The notes below the pieces were generated by a model, which was not told the origin of the DNA, ran no database searches, and saw only the letters and a list, made by a program, of their open reading frames with translations. Of a stretch of 64,000 bases of DNA, positions 35,616-43,724 are shown one piece after another. The stretch comes from an uncultured Lachnospiraceae bacterium (GTDB lineage Bacteria > Bacillota > Clostridia > Lachnospirales > Lachnospiraceae), in the NCBI GenBank assembly GCA_910585995.1, contig CAJUGG010000045.1:1-64000 (forward strand). Reading direction: 5' to 3'. Positions within the stretch are counted from its first letter, which is position 1; each line of letters starts with the position of its first letter. The position numbers were made by a program, and so were the translations under genes.

Positions 35616-35854
35616 CGCCTTGATATATTATTCACAAGCCAGATGATAATACAGGAACCGACGACGGATACGATGATATTGCCGAGAAAGCCTCTGCCAT
35701 AGAGTCCGACCAGGCCAAGGACTGCGTTGCCTACGATGCCGCCTACGCAGCCTAAGAGGATATTGCGCAGCAGTCCGCCTTCGTTATTCATAATCTTTCC
35801 TGCAAGCCATCCGGCAATCCCGCCAGTGAATAATCCTATGATAAGTCCAAACAT
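35612..35854 (-). CDS. GlsB/YeaQ/YmgE family small membrane protein
   Basis: 80 residues from the ATG at 35854 (GGAAGGAGATCTATC upstream); the longer frame to 35902 is non-native. Three hydrophobic segments with the Gly-rich repeats GLFTGGIAGWLAGKIM, LLGCVGGIVGNAVLGLVG and VVGSCIIIWLVNNI are typical of the transglycosylase-associated (Tag) family, a stress-linked membrane protein of unknown activity. It converges on cfa with overlapping stop codons and no terminator between them. Confidence 0.9.
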   Translation of the reverse strand: MFGLIIGLFTGGIAGWLAGKIMNNEGGLLRNILLGCVGGIVGNAVLGLVGLYGRGFLGNIIVSVVGSCIIIWLVNNISRR

Positions 35855-35924
35855 GATAGATCTCCTTCCTTCGTGTACTTTACATCCATGAGTATAACAC
35901 ATTTTATGGTTTTGTAAAAGTAAA

Positions 35925-36671
35925 TCATTCTACAATGGTCAGGTTCTCCATGTTATGGTAAGATTCATCCGGCAGGCAGTCTGTGAGTATCTGTGCTGCC
36001 TGAAATTCTCCGAAGCTTACGGGGGTCGTCAGATGAAATTTGCTGTGATCGCACAGGACATAGGGAGTGCGGGTATGCTGCATGGCACATTCTTTGACCA
36101 TGGCTTCGTTCACATCGGGGGTGGTAAAGCCAGAGCGCAGACTGACGCCGTTGGTGCCGAAAAAGCCTTTGGTGAAGTGGTATTTATGAAGGGTTACAAA
36201 GGCTTCGTTGCCTACGATGGCTTCTGTGGAACTTTTTAGTTCGCCGCCGATTAGGATGACGCGGAATCCGTTCTCTGCCAATAGAAGGGCATGGGAGACG
36301 GCGTTGGTGACAAAGGAGGCGGAGTGTTCGGTCAGATAGGGGATGATACAGCCGGTGGTGGTGCCGGCATCGAGGTAGACGAAATCTTCTGGTTCTATGA
36401 GGGAGGCGGCATATTTTCCGATCCGCAGTTTTTCTTCCCGGTGCAGTTCCATCCGCAGGGAGACTTTTTCTTCTCTGGTAATCAGTTTTTTTTCTTTTTG
36501 CACAGCGCCGCCGAATACTTTGACGAGTGCGCCTTTTTTATCGAGTGCGGTTAGGTCTCGGCGTATGGTGGATTCGGAGGCTTGGAAATATTCGGTTAAT
36601 TCCTGGACCGTGATGCTTCCGCGAGTGTCCAGAAGTTTTAGGATTTCGGATTGTCTTTTTTCTGTCAGCAT
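35925..36671 (-). CDS. fruR: DeoR-family repressor of the fructose operon
   Basis: 248 residues. The N-terminal DeoR winged helix (RQSEILKLLDTRGSITVQEL, then SESTIRRDLTALDKKGALVKVFGGA) precedes a sugar-phosphate-sensing DeoRC domain with DAGTTTGCIIPYL, TNAVSHALLLAE and ILIGGELKSSTEAIVG. It lies downstream of fruK-fruA on the same strand, separated by a 196-bp palindromic element. The likely effector is fructose-1-phosphate and the likely site is the dyad in the fruK promoter; both are inferred from family and context. Confidence 0.88.
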   Translation of the reverse strand: MLTEKRQSEILKLLDTRGSITVQELTEYFQASESTIRRDLTALDKKGALVKVFGGAVQKEKKLITREEKVSLRMELHREEKLRIGKYAASLIEPEDFVYLDAGTTTGCIIPYLTEHSASFVTNAVSHALLLAENGFRVILIGGELKSSTEAIVGNEAFVTLHKYHFTKGFFGTNGVSLRSGFTTPDVNEAMVKECAMQHTRTPYVLCDHSKFHLTTPVSFGEFQAAQILTDCLPDESYHNMENLTIVE

Positions 36672-36774
36672 AATGTTTTAGGGGGCTTGGTCCTTTCTGT
36701 ATTGATGTTTTATATGGGGTTATTTTACAATAGATGTGTTGGGGAGCGCAACTTTTTTTGTGGGGAAGGGCGAC

Positions 36775-36970
36775 GGGGCTGTCCCCCCATGGGGCTTCCG
36801 GTCCCGACAAAGGTCTGCATAGAGTGTATCGGACAGTCGGCAAAGTTTGTATGTTCCAGTCGGACACGTGAACGTGTTCGCCTGGCTCATACAAACTTCA
36901 CCGACTGTCCGCTCCAATCTACACAGCACTCTTTGTGCGAGATCCGGAAGCCCCACGGGGGGACAGCCCC
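36775..36970. repeat. 196-bp near-perfect palindromic element, copy 2
   Basis: It folds into one hairpin with tip ACACGTGAACGTGT. The core at 36813-36930 matches the core at 31289-31407. The outer arms (GGGGCTGTCCCCCCATGG with its inverse) pair with each other but differ wholly from those of copy 1. An internal stem also differs (GGCAAAG/CTTCACC here, TGCCGATT/AATCGGCA there). It lies between fruA and fruR, both on minus. Confidence 0.92.
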
Positions 36971-37017
36971 TGGGATTGTAAGGCGTGGCTCTACATTGTA
37001 GTACAGCGAATACAATC

Positions 37018-38934
37018 CTATCCCTCCACTTTCTTCTTAAGCACTCCCAGCAACACCGCCCCTACTAGGGTGCCGGCGATGAGGGCGATCAGGTACATCA
37101 GTGCATTGCCGACGACCGGGACGACGAAGATGCCGCCGTGGGGAGCCATCAGGGTGCAGTTGAAGGCCATGGAGAGGGCGCCTGCTACGGCAGAGCCTAT
37201 CATACAGGAGGGCAGCACGTGCAGGGGGTCGGAAGCTGCAAAGGGGATGGCGCCTTCGGTGATAAAGGCAAGGCCCATGATGAAGTTGACAGGGCCGGAT
37301 TCCCTTTCTTCTTTGGTAAATTTGTTTTTAAACAATAGAGAAGCTAAGGCGATGGCACAGGGGGGAACCATGCCTCCGATCATGACGGCTGCCATGATGT
37401 GATAGTTGCCTGCGGCGATGGAAGCGGTGCCGAATACGTAAGCTGCTTTGTTGAAGGGGCCTCCCATGTCGATGGCCATCATACCAGCGACGACGATGCC
37501 TAAGAGGACACGGCTGGAGCCTCCCATATTGGTCAGTGCGGTATTCAATGCGGTGTTCAGTGCTCCGATGGGCGGTTCTACTAAGAACTGCATAATCAGG
37601 CCCATAAACAGGATGCCGCATAAGGGGTAGAGCAGTACGGGAGCGATTTTTTCAATCGCCTGCGGAAGTTTGGAGAAGACTTTGATTAAAAAGAGGATCA
37701 GGTATCCTGCGATAAAGCCTGCTGCCAATGCGCCCAGAAAACCGGATTTGCCGGCGGAAGCCATCATGCCTCCTACAAAGCCTACAGCCAGTCCGGGGCG
37801 GTCTGCGATACTCATGGCGATAAAGCCTGCTAGGACGGGCAGCATAAATCCAAACGCTGTATCGCCGATGCCTTTTAAGGTGGCAGCAGCCGGAGTGATG
37901 GTTCCAAAGGCACTTCTGGCTTCGTCGGATAGGGCATTGATGTCCACGCACAGACCGTCGATCAAAAAGGCCAGAGCGATCAGGATACCGCCGCCAACAA
38001 CGAACGGGAGCATATGAGAGACTCCGTTCATAAGCTGCATATAGAGTTTGTGACCGATGCTGCCGGAAGCGCTGGCGGAAGAAGCGGCAGCGGAAGGATT
38101 GCCGGCCTGGTAGATAGGGACATCTCCGCTCATAGCGCGGGCAACGAGCTGGTCTGCCTTGCTGATGCCGTCAGATACCTGACATTCGATCAGTTTTTTC
38201 CCGTGGAAACGGTCCATGGGGACTTTTGTATCTGCTGCAATAATGATACAGTCAGCTTCTTTGATCTCTTTGTCTGTGAGGACATTTTTGGCTCCGCCAG
38301 AACCGCGCGTCTCTACTTTTACAAAACAGCCGGCAGCGCGTGCCGCTTTTTCGATGCCTTCTGCTGCCATATAGGTGTGTGCAATTCCGGTAGGACAGCC
38401 GGTGACAGCGAGGATTCTGAATGCGCCTTCTGCGGCTTCTGTATTCTGTGCAGCGAGCTGGTCGTTCAGGTCTGGTTTTTCTTCGTCTGCGGCGTCTACA
38501 ATCTGGAGAAATTCTTCCACAGAGGATGCATTTTTCAGATTGGCTGAAAATTGTTCATCCATCAGGAGCATGGAGAGTTTGCTCAGCACATCCAGATGTA
38601 CGTTGTCTTTGGTGTTGGGAGCTGCGATTAAGAAGATCAGGTGGACGGGTTCGCCATCCAGGGAATCAAAGTCCACGCCATCTTTTACTACCATAGCTGC
38701 CAGTCCTGGTTTGCTGACAAAGGGTCCCTTTCCGTGGGGGATTGCGATGCCTTCGCCGATGCCTGTGGTGCTCTCTTCCTCTCTTCGGTATACTTCTTTT
38801 CGATAGGCTTCTCTGTCGTTGATTTTTTCACTCTGGATCATCAGATCAACCATCTGATCCAGTGCTTCCTGCTTGGAGGTCGGTGTTCCTGTCAGGGAGA
38901 TACTTCTTTTGTCAAGTAAGTCTGTTATCCGCAT
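37018..38934 (-). CDS. fruA: Fructose-specific PTS transporter, IIABC
   Basis: 638 residues in A-B-C order. IIA has phospho-accepting His67 in GEGIAIPHGKGP, IIB has Cys180 in AVTGCPTGIAHTYMAAEG, and IIC (about 300-630) has eight or more hydrophobic segments with GFVGGMMA and PHGGIFVVPVVGN. It imports fructose and phosphorylates it to fructose-1-phosphate with phosphate from HPr. It follows fruK by 54 bases in the same transcript. Confidence 0.95.
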   Translation of the reverse strand: MRITDLLDKRSISLTGTPTSKQEALDQMVDLMIQSEKINDREAYRKEVYRREEESTTGIGEGIAIPHGKGPFVSKPGLAAMVVKDGVDFDSLDGEPVHLIFLIAAPNTKDNVHLDVLSKLSMLLMDEQFSANLKNASSVEEFLQIVDAADEEKPDLNDQLAAQNTEAAEGAFRILAVTGCPTGIAHTYMAAEGIEKAARAAGCFVKVETRGSGGAKNVLTDKEIKEADCIIIAADTKVPMDRFHGKKLIECQVSDGISKADQLVARAMSGDVPIYQAGNPSAAASSASASGSIGHKLYMQLMNGVSHMLPFVVGGGILIALAFLIDGLCVDINALSDEARSAFGTITPAAATLKGIGDTAFGFMLPVLAGFIAMSIADRPGLAVGFVGGMMASAGKSGFLGALAAGFIAGYLILFLIKVFSKLPQAIEKIAPVLLYPLCGILFMGLIMQFLVEPPIGALNTALNTALTNMGGSSRVLLGIVVAGMMAIDMGGPFNKAAYVFGTASIAAGNYHIMAAVMIGGMVPPCAIALASLLFKNKFTKEERESGPVNFIMGLAFITEGAIPFAASDPLHVLPSCMIGSAVAGALSMAFNCTLMAPHGGIFVVPVVGNALMYLIALIAGTLVGAVLLGVLKKKVEG

Positions 38935-38988
38935 GATAGTTATCCTTTCTAAAATGATATTTTATGTAAACTGGTTATTATTTCCTGT

Positions 38989-39894
38989 CTATTGCAAAGT
39001 TTGATAGATGGCACAGATCTCTTCTCTAGTGGCCAGAAGTTCTGAAAATGCACTTGCGCTTCCGGCAGAGATTCCCATATGGAATGCGTGGCGGTATTCC
39101 CTTTTCTGAGTCCATCCGGCCACAAAACCGGCTACCATGGAATCTCCTGCGCCAACTGCATTGACGAGCGTTCCTTTGGGGGCAGGCTGTATATGGACTT
39201 CGCCATTTTCCGCCACTAGGACAGCCCCTTCTCCGGCCATAGATACCAGCACATTGCGCGCTCCTCTCTCCTGGAGCTTTTTGGCATAGGGGACGACAGA
39301 TTCTCTGGTCATCAGGCTGACGCCGAAGATCTCGCCTAGTTCATGATTGTTGGGTTTGATTAAAAATGGATGATATTCCAGCACATTTAACAGTAAGTTC
39401 TGCGTGGCATCCACAACGAACAAAATATCGCGTCCGCTCAGATGTGCAAGAATGTCATGGTAGATGGAGTCTGGCATACTCGACGGGATGCTGCCGGCCA
39501 GGATCAGGATATCTCCTGCCTGCAGCTTATCCAGGCGTTCCATCAACTGTTCGATGGCTTTGGGGAGGATGACAGGTCCTTGGCCATTGATCTCCGTTCC
39601 GTCAAAATCCTTCATTTTGATGTTGATGCGGGAGCATCCTTCTGGTAAATGGATAAAGTCACAAGAGAAGCCAATCTCTTTCATCTTGCGCAAAAGCTCC
39701 TCCCCGGTAAAACCTGCTGTAAATCCAAGAGCTACATTATCAATGCCCAGATTTTGAAGTACAGTAGAGACATTGATGCCCTTTCCGCCGGGAAGCATCT
39801 GCTCAGCGCAGGTACGGTTCGTCTTACCCAACTGAAAATCTTTGATGGATACGATGTAATCCAAAGATGGATTGAAAGTCACGGTGTAGATCAT
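38989..39894 (-). CDS. fruK: 1-phosphofructokinase
   Basis: 301 residues, PfkB family. Signatures are LPGGKGINVSTVLQNLGID (about 34-52) and NAVGAGDSMVAGFVAGW with catalytic Asp (about 245-260). It phosphorylates fructose-1-phosphate to fructose-1,6-bisphosphate. First gene of fruK-fruA-fruR, with a recognisable promoter/operator upstream. Confidence 0.94.
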   Translation of the reverse strand: MIYTVTFNPSLDYIVSIKDFQLGKTNRTCAEQMLPGGKGINVSTVLQNLGIDNVALGFTAGFTGEELLRKMKEIGFSCDFIHLPEGCSRINIKMKDFDGTEINGQGPVILPKAIEQLMERLDKLQAGDILILAGSIPSSMPDSIYHDILAHLSGRDILFVVDATQNLLLNVLEYHPFLIKPNNHELGEIFGVSLMTRESVVPYAKKLQERGARNVLVSMAGEGAVLVAENGEVHIQPAPKGTLVNAVGAGDSMVAGFVAGWTQKREYRHAFHMGISAGSASAFSELLATREEICAIYQTLQ

Positions 39895-39935
39895 ATCCTT
39901 GTTCCCTCTCTTTCTTCGATCTCTTTGATGGCTTT

Positions 39936-39964
39936 ATTATACGACCAAAAACGGTCAAAGTCAA
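39936..39964 (-). promoter_or_regulatory. fruK promoter with a dyad in the spacer
   Basis: On minus: TTGACT (39964-39959), 17 bases, perfect TATAAT (39941-39936). The spacer holds GACC-6-GGTC (39943-39956), a dyad well placed for a repressor such as the DeoR-type FruR of this operon. Confidence 0.8.
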
Positions 39965-40070
39965 TCAAACTAGTGCACAAAAATAATGGTTTTATTTTGT
40001 GAAATATTCACAAACAATCATTTTAAATCATAAAAAATCATATTAAAGGGGGAAATACAAGAAGAAAAAA

Positions 40071-40096
40071 GCCAGCCGCAGCATCCCGCGACTGGC
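40071..40096 (-). terminator. Terminator of hsp20
   Basis: On minus GCCAGTCGCGGG pairs with CGGCTGGC-type sequence (GCGGCTGGC) and is followed by TTTTTTCTTC. Confidence 0.88.
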
Positions 40097-40116
40097 TTCC
40101 TAAAAGGAGAAATGGC

Positions 40117-40557
40117 TTAGCCTTCAATAAGAATTGTTTTGCTTTCATTGATCCTTGGCTGTGGGTCCTTTTTCGGAACCGTCAGCTTCAGCACACCATT
40201 TTCAAAAGCAGCATGAACATCTTCCTGAGTGATATCGTCTCCCACATAGAAGCTTCTCTGATAATGGCCTGTATAACGCTCCTGGCGGATATATCTGCCT
40301 TTGGCATCCTTCTCTTCCTCAGAGTTTTGATGAGTGGCTTTGATGGTGAGATAACCATCCTTTAATTCCGCCTGCAGATCTTCCTTCTGGAATCCCGGAA
40401 GCTCCAGATCAATCTGATAAGACCCCTCCAGCTCCTGCACATCCGCCTTCATAGCCGGCACACTGCCGATGCGGTTCGGGCGGTAAAACGAAGAGTTTGC
40501 AAAATCCTCAAAAAAGTCATCCATAAAATTTCTTCCAAAAATATCTGTTAATAACAT
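40117..40557 (-). CDS. hsp20: Hsp20/alpha-crystallin small heat-shock protein
   Basis: 146 residues from the ATG at 40557 (TTAAGGAGGTAGATGTT upstream); the longer frame would begin inside the promoter. The alpha-crystallin domain spans about 40-135 with ELPGFQKEDLQAELKDGYLTI, RQERYTGHYQRSFYVGD, and the C-terminal GVLKLTVPK plus an I-x-I-like end (TILIEG). It is an ATP-independent holdase. The promoter overlaps a CIRCE element, so HrcA control is expected. An integrated element has inserted directly upstream of that promoter. Confidence 0.94.
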   Translation of the reverse strand: MLLTDIFGRNFMDDFFEDFANSSFYRPNRIGSVPAMKADVQELEGSYQIDLELPGFQKEDLQAELKDGYLTIKATHQNSEEEKDAKGRYIRQERYTGHYQRSFYVGDDITQEDVHAAFENGVLKLTVPKKDPQPRINESKTILIEG

Positions 40558-40627
40558 AACATCTACCTCCTTAACTTGTGAAACGATTTCCTCTTGGAAA
40601 TGCGTTGTTGTTTTACTTGTTATATAT

Positions 40628-40670
40628 GTTATATAACAAAATGTTAGCACTGTCAAGATGTGAGTGCTAA
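40628..40670 (-). promoter_or_regulatory. CIRCE operator overlapping the hsp20 promoter
   Basis: TTAGCACTG-N9-GAGTGCTAA at 40644-40670 matches CIRCE (TTAGCACTC-N9-GAGTGCTAA) with one change. On minus, TTGACA (40656-40651) lies in the CIRCE spacer and TATAAC (40633-40628) follows 17 bases on. HrcA should repress here. One half-site belongs to the attachment repeat of the inserted element. Confidence 0.9.
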
Positions 40671-40692
40671 TTTTTTGTGAAAAAAGTGTGAA
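40653..40692. mobile_element. Left attachment site (attL), 40-bp direct repeat
   Basis: Identical over 40 bases to 56316-56355, beginning TCAAGATGTGAGTGCTAA and ending GTGTGAA; the flanks differ at once on both sides. It carries the GAGTGCTAA half of the hsp20 CIRCE element and four bases of the -35 box. Confidence 0.9.
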
Positions 40693-40746
40693 ATCCTTGG
40701 AAATCAGGGATTCTTAAGAAGTGGGATTTTCCGGAATCCTGTATTT

Positions 40747-40767
40747 TGTACCTTTTCTGTACCTTTT
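40747..40767. repeat. Paired TGTACCTTTT repeats, left end
   Basis: TGTACCTTTT occurs at 40747-40756 and 40758-40767. The same decamer pair is at 56179-56188 and 56191-56200, just inside the right end. The position and pairing fit arm-type binding sites of a Tn916/lambda-like integrase. Confidence 0.65.
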
Positions 40768-40820
40768 GTGAAAAAAAATATGACCGCCACAAGGTTAGTA
40801 TGCCCGGCGGCGGTCTGCTC

Positions 40821-42041
40821 TTATCCGATTTTTGTATTTTTCTGAACAGCTTCCATCTTTTTCTGAATCTGTGAAAAGTCCAGGTGTGTATATACATCCA
40901 GTGTAATAGATACGTTTGCATGTCCCATGATGTACTGCAATACCTTCGGCTCCAGCCCCGATTCCGCCAGTCTGGTACAGGCGGTATGCCGTAAGATATG
41001 GGCGGAGATGTGGGGGAGTGGCTCCGGGTTTGCATGCCTGTACTCTGCCTGCATCTTATCCAGATTGTTATGCGCTTTCACAACATTGTTGAGCATGGTA
41101 TTGATCGCACTGACCGCATAAGGTTTTCCCTGTGAGTTGAGAAAAACAAAATCCGTGATGCCGTCGATCTCCTGACGTTGCGTTCTGCCCAGCAGAAGAT
41201 CAAGCTCTTTCTGCTTCACCAGACTTTTCCTTGCGTTGGCGGTCAGTGGAATGTCCCGTCGTCCGGCTTCGGTCTTTAAATCCTGCACATGGAACCGGCA
41301 GCCGTCGCCCAGATTGCGGTATATAAGCTGCTGGCGAATATGTATGATATTTTCTTTCAGGTCCACATCGGACCACCGCAGGCCCGTTAATTCACCGACA
41401 CGAAGGGCAGTAGACAGGGCGAATATCAACATGGGATGATAGACACGGTATCTGTTACTGCCTTTGATAAAATCCAGCAATTTCTCCTGTTCGGCTATGG
41501 TCATCGCAGTGCGCTCTTTCTTTGTGCCGCCGATTCCTTTCCTTGCATCCTTTGCGGGATTCTTGCGGATGATGTCAGAATCAACAGCAAGCTCCAGCGC
41601 GGGAAATATCAGGTTATGATATAGCTTGATTGTATTCGCTGAAAGTCCTTTCTTCGCCAGTTCAGAATAGAATGCCCGGACGTGAAGCTGTTTGATCTGT
41701 GAGATTTTCATGTTTCCAAGGACAGAGTCAGTCAGGCTGTTATTCCAGACAGATATATAATTGCATCTGGTACTTTCCCGCAGGTCCGTCTTTGCATCCA
41801 TGTACACTTGAAAAAGCTGATTTAATGTCATGTCACCCCGGCTAATATCAATACCGTCCTGCAGATCACGCTCGATCTGCTTTTCCTTTTCCCGAAGTTC
41901 TACCAGAGTCAGGGCGTAAATGGTTCTCTTCTTGCCTGATAAGTCCACATAACGGTATAAGTATCTGTTATCTTCTGATCTCTGCATCTCTCCGGTTTTT
42001 AAAATTCTGCCTTTATTATCGGTTCTCTTTTTTCCTGCCAT
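40821..42041 (-). CDS. int: Tyrosine recombinase integrase
   Basis: 406 residues. An N-terminal AP2-like/Tn916-type arm-binding domain (YLYRYVDLSGKKRTIYALTL, about 27-46) is followed by a SAM-like core-binding domain (about 70-165) and a catalytic domain with the full set R214 (ALRVGELTGL), K256, H348-x-x-R351 (HILRHTACT), H374 (MGHANVSIT) and nucleophile Y384. All residues are intact, so it should be active. It lies next to attL, reading outwards. The 40-bp repeat is its probable core site. No excisionase is adjacent; the DUF6462-type protein at the other end may serve. Confidence 0.96.
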   Translation of the reverse strand: MAGKKRTDNKGRILKTGEMQRSEDNRYLYRYVDLSGKKRTIYALTLVELREKEKQIERDLQDGIDISRGDMTLNQLFQVYMDAKTDLRESTRCNYISVWNNSLTDSVLGNMKISQIKQLHVRAFYSELAKKGLSANTIKLYHNLIFPALELAVDSDIIRKNPAKDARKGIGGTKKERTAMTIAEQEKLLDFIKGSNRYRVYHPMLIFALSTALRVGELTGLRWSDVDLKENIIHIRQQLIYRNLGDGCRFHVQDLKTEAGRRDIPLTANARKSLVKQKELDLLLGRTQRQEIDGITDFVFLNSQGKPYAVSAINTMLNNVVKAHNNLDKMQAEYRHANPEPLPHISAHILRHTACTRLAESGLEPKVLQYIMGHANVSITLDVYTHLDFSQIQKKMEAVQKNTKIG

Positions 42042-42108
42042 ACTTATCGCCTTTCTGTAATGCCAGGACTGACAGCAGGCTCACCGCCCGCTGCCGTCCC
42101 TGTTCTCT

Positions 42109-42843
42109 TTACCTTCTCCGCATCCGGCCCTTCCTCACGACCATTTTAAGCGGCTCCGGCTCCTGTCCTGAATATTCCTCCACCGCCTCTACAGTGACCC
42201 TCCTGAAGCCTCTGGCGGTCTTTACCGTGACCTTATCGCCCGGATGCACCTTCCCCACCAGAAGCCCCGGAAGCTCCCAGCGGTAGAGCGTCCCTCCCGG
42301 CCTGTGCGCCGCCGCTACGATCTGCCGCCGGCCATACCTGACAGGAACATGACTCACGCCGTACTGGACCGCCAGCAGGTAGCTTGTGTATCCGTCTATC
42401 AGGTTCCCGGCTCCGTCAAGGATGATCTCCGACTCAAAAGAGCCGTGCGCCTGATAATACAGGTTCTTGCTCTCCATCTTCTCCGGCTTCGGGGGATGGT
42501 CTGCGAAACATGGGAAGATTCTGATTTCATCCGTCCGCATGGCGAACTGCCCTTTCTCCCAGCGTATCCGGGCGATCTCTTTGAGCATATCATTTACTCT
42601 GATAACGCCATCACTGCCGGAAGATAAGCAAAATTCTTCTGCCTTCTGTTTCCCTTCCGGGGAAAGTTCCAGATAATCGGCAATCATTTCCCCGATTCTC
42701 TTTATTTCATTCTCCCATCCCACAACGGCGATCATGTCCTGATCTTTTATGTAATAGATTCCCCTGCCTTCCAGATGCCTTTCTGACAGATATTCAGGGG
42801 TGACAGATACAATGTTATGTACTGCGTTTAAAATCTCCATCAT
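42109..42843 (-). CDS. ParB/sulfiredoxin-fold domain protein of the element
   Basis: 244 residues. The middle part (about 128-165) has SEIILDGAGNLIDGYTSYLLAV, the pattern of ParB-like nuclease domains found on mobile elements. The C-terminus (about 185-244) is a small beta-rich domain with KVHPGDKVTVKTARGFRRVT and a basic end. The N-terminus is unrecognised. Function is unknown; DNA binding or nicking is possible. The start overlaps the upstream stop as ATGA, so translation is coupled. Confidence 0.6.
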   Translation of the reverse strand: MMEILNAVHNIVSVTPEYLSERHLEGRGIYYIKDQDMIAVVGWENEIKRIGEMIADYLELSPEGKQKAEEFCLSSGSDGVIRVNDMLKEIARIRWEKGQFAMRTDEIRIFPCFADHPPKPEKMESKNLYYQAHGSFESEIILDGAGNLIDGYTSYLLAVQYGVSHVPVRYGRRQIVAAAHRPGGTLYRWELPGLLVGKVHPGDKVTVKTARGFRRVTVEAVEEYSGQEPEPLKMVVRKGRMRRR

Positions 42844-43100
42844 GCCTGCGCTCCTTTCTTTTGCTGCTCCCGGTCCAGACTTTCAATGAGTGCCCGCTGT
42901 GCATCCAAAGCCTCTTGGATTGACTCTGGCTCCCGTCCATACCATTCACGAAAATGCTTTCTTGCACCTTCTTCTACAAATTGCTGCCAACGTTCATCTG
43001 ACATCATATTAATTTCAATCAATGGCACAGTCTCACCAGATTTTCTTTTCACTTGCCCTATCACTGGAAAGCTCATGCCTCCCGCTTCGATTACATGCAT
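42840..43100 (-). CDS. Hypothetical small protein of the element
   Basis: 86 residues, unrecognised. It begins with a short beta-rich part (MHVIEAGGMSFPVIGQVKRKSGETVPLIEI), then turns helical and charged. It overlaps the ImmA-like gene upstream by 10 bases and the ParB-like gene downstream by an ATGA, so the three are one translation unit. Possibly an accessory factor of the protease. Confidence 0.6.
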   Translation of the reverse strand: MHVIEAGGMSFPVIGQVKRKSGETVPLIEINMMSDERWQQFVEEGARKHFREWYGREPESIQEALDAQRALIESLDREQQKKGAQA

Positions 43101-43453
43101 TTTTCTTCTCCTTCCTGCATACTTAATACATCAATCAACATCCTAGCCGCTCTGTCTGCCTGTTCTTCGTATTCATCATGACGATCACTTTCTACCATGT
43201 TACCTTTGTCATAATGCAGATACAAATGCGCTAACTCATGTGCAAGGTTATAAATATAATTATCAAAGTCCATGTCCATCCGAATTGCAACACGGTTTTC
43301 ACCATTCGCAAGACCTTTAAGCAGGCCATCATGTCCCTTAAGTGGTGCGAAAAGAACCAGAGCATTATTTTTCTTTGCCAATAGCATCAAATTGTGAAAG
43401 GCATTGTTTTTTATCCAGCCATTCTTTACTTGTGTTGTATCATTAATTTGCAA
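43091..43453 (-). CDS. ImmA/IrrE-family metallopeptidase
   Basis: 120 residues. The zinc motif is H72-E-L-A-H76, with a third ligand Glu in YEEQADRAARMLI (about 93-105). The family cuts Xre-type repressors to induce integrated elements such as ICEBs1. The likely target here is one of the two repressors of this element (44356 or 55518); the divergent 44356 gene is nearer. It is at the short end of the family but has the full motif. Confidence 0.85.
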   Translation of the reverse strand: MQINDTTQVKNGWIKNNAFHNLMLLAKKNNALVLFAPLKGHDGLLKGLANGENRVAIRMDMDFDNYIYNLAHELAHLYLHYDKGNMVESDRHDEYEEQADRAARMLIDVLSMQEGEEKCM

Positions 43454-43529
43454 TGTTCTAAAATCCTCTCTTTACACGGGGTAGCAGGCGTGTTACAATT
43501 CCTGCAAGCCCCGTTTTCTTTGCTATGGT

Positions 43530-43724
43530 TTACGGGTTGCCTGCCTTTGTCAGAGGTCCAGTCTGGCAGAGGCGCTTTTTATTTTCCCGGCGCATCCTGT
43601 CCGCCGTCTCCATGATTTCCCGGTGTCTCTGCATGAACTCCGGGTCGTGGAGCTTCAGCCGCTTCTCCTCGGCTTTTATCATGTCTGCAAGGTCTTTTTC
43701 GGTCATCCGATCACCGCCCATCAT
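43530..43724 (-). CDS. Hypothetical small helical protein
   Basis: 64 residues, highly charged (TEKDLADMIKAEEKRLKLHD; MQRHREIMETADRMRRENKK). The start overlaps the stop of the HIRAN gene as ATGA; a second Met at codon 7 (GGTGATCGG upstream) is an alternative start. No family recognised. Confidence 0.5.
   Translation of the reverse strand: MMGGDRMTEKDLADMIKAEEKRLKLHDPEFMQRHREIMETADRMRRENKKRLCQTGPLTKAGNP

Noticed and set aside
42886..43146. Plus-strand 86-codon frame
   Set aside because: It is antisense to the overlapping ImmA-like and 86-residue genes, which are chained by start/stop overlaps and carry a recognisable protease motif.
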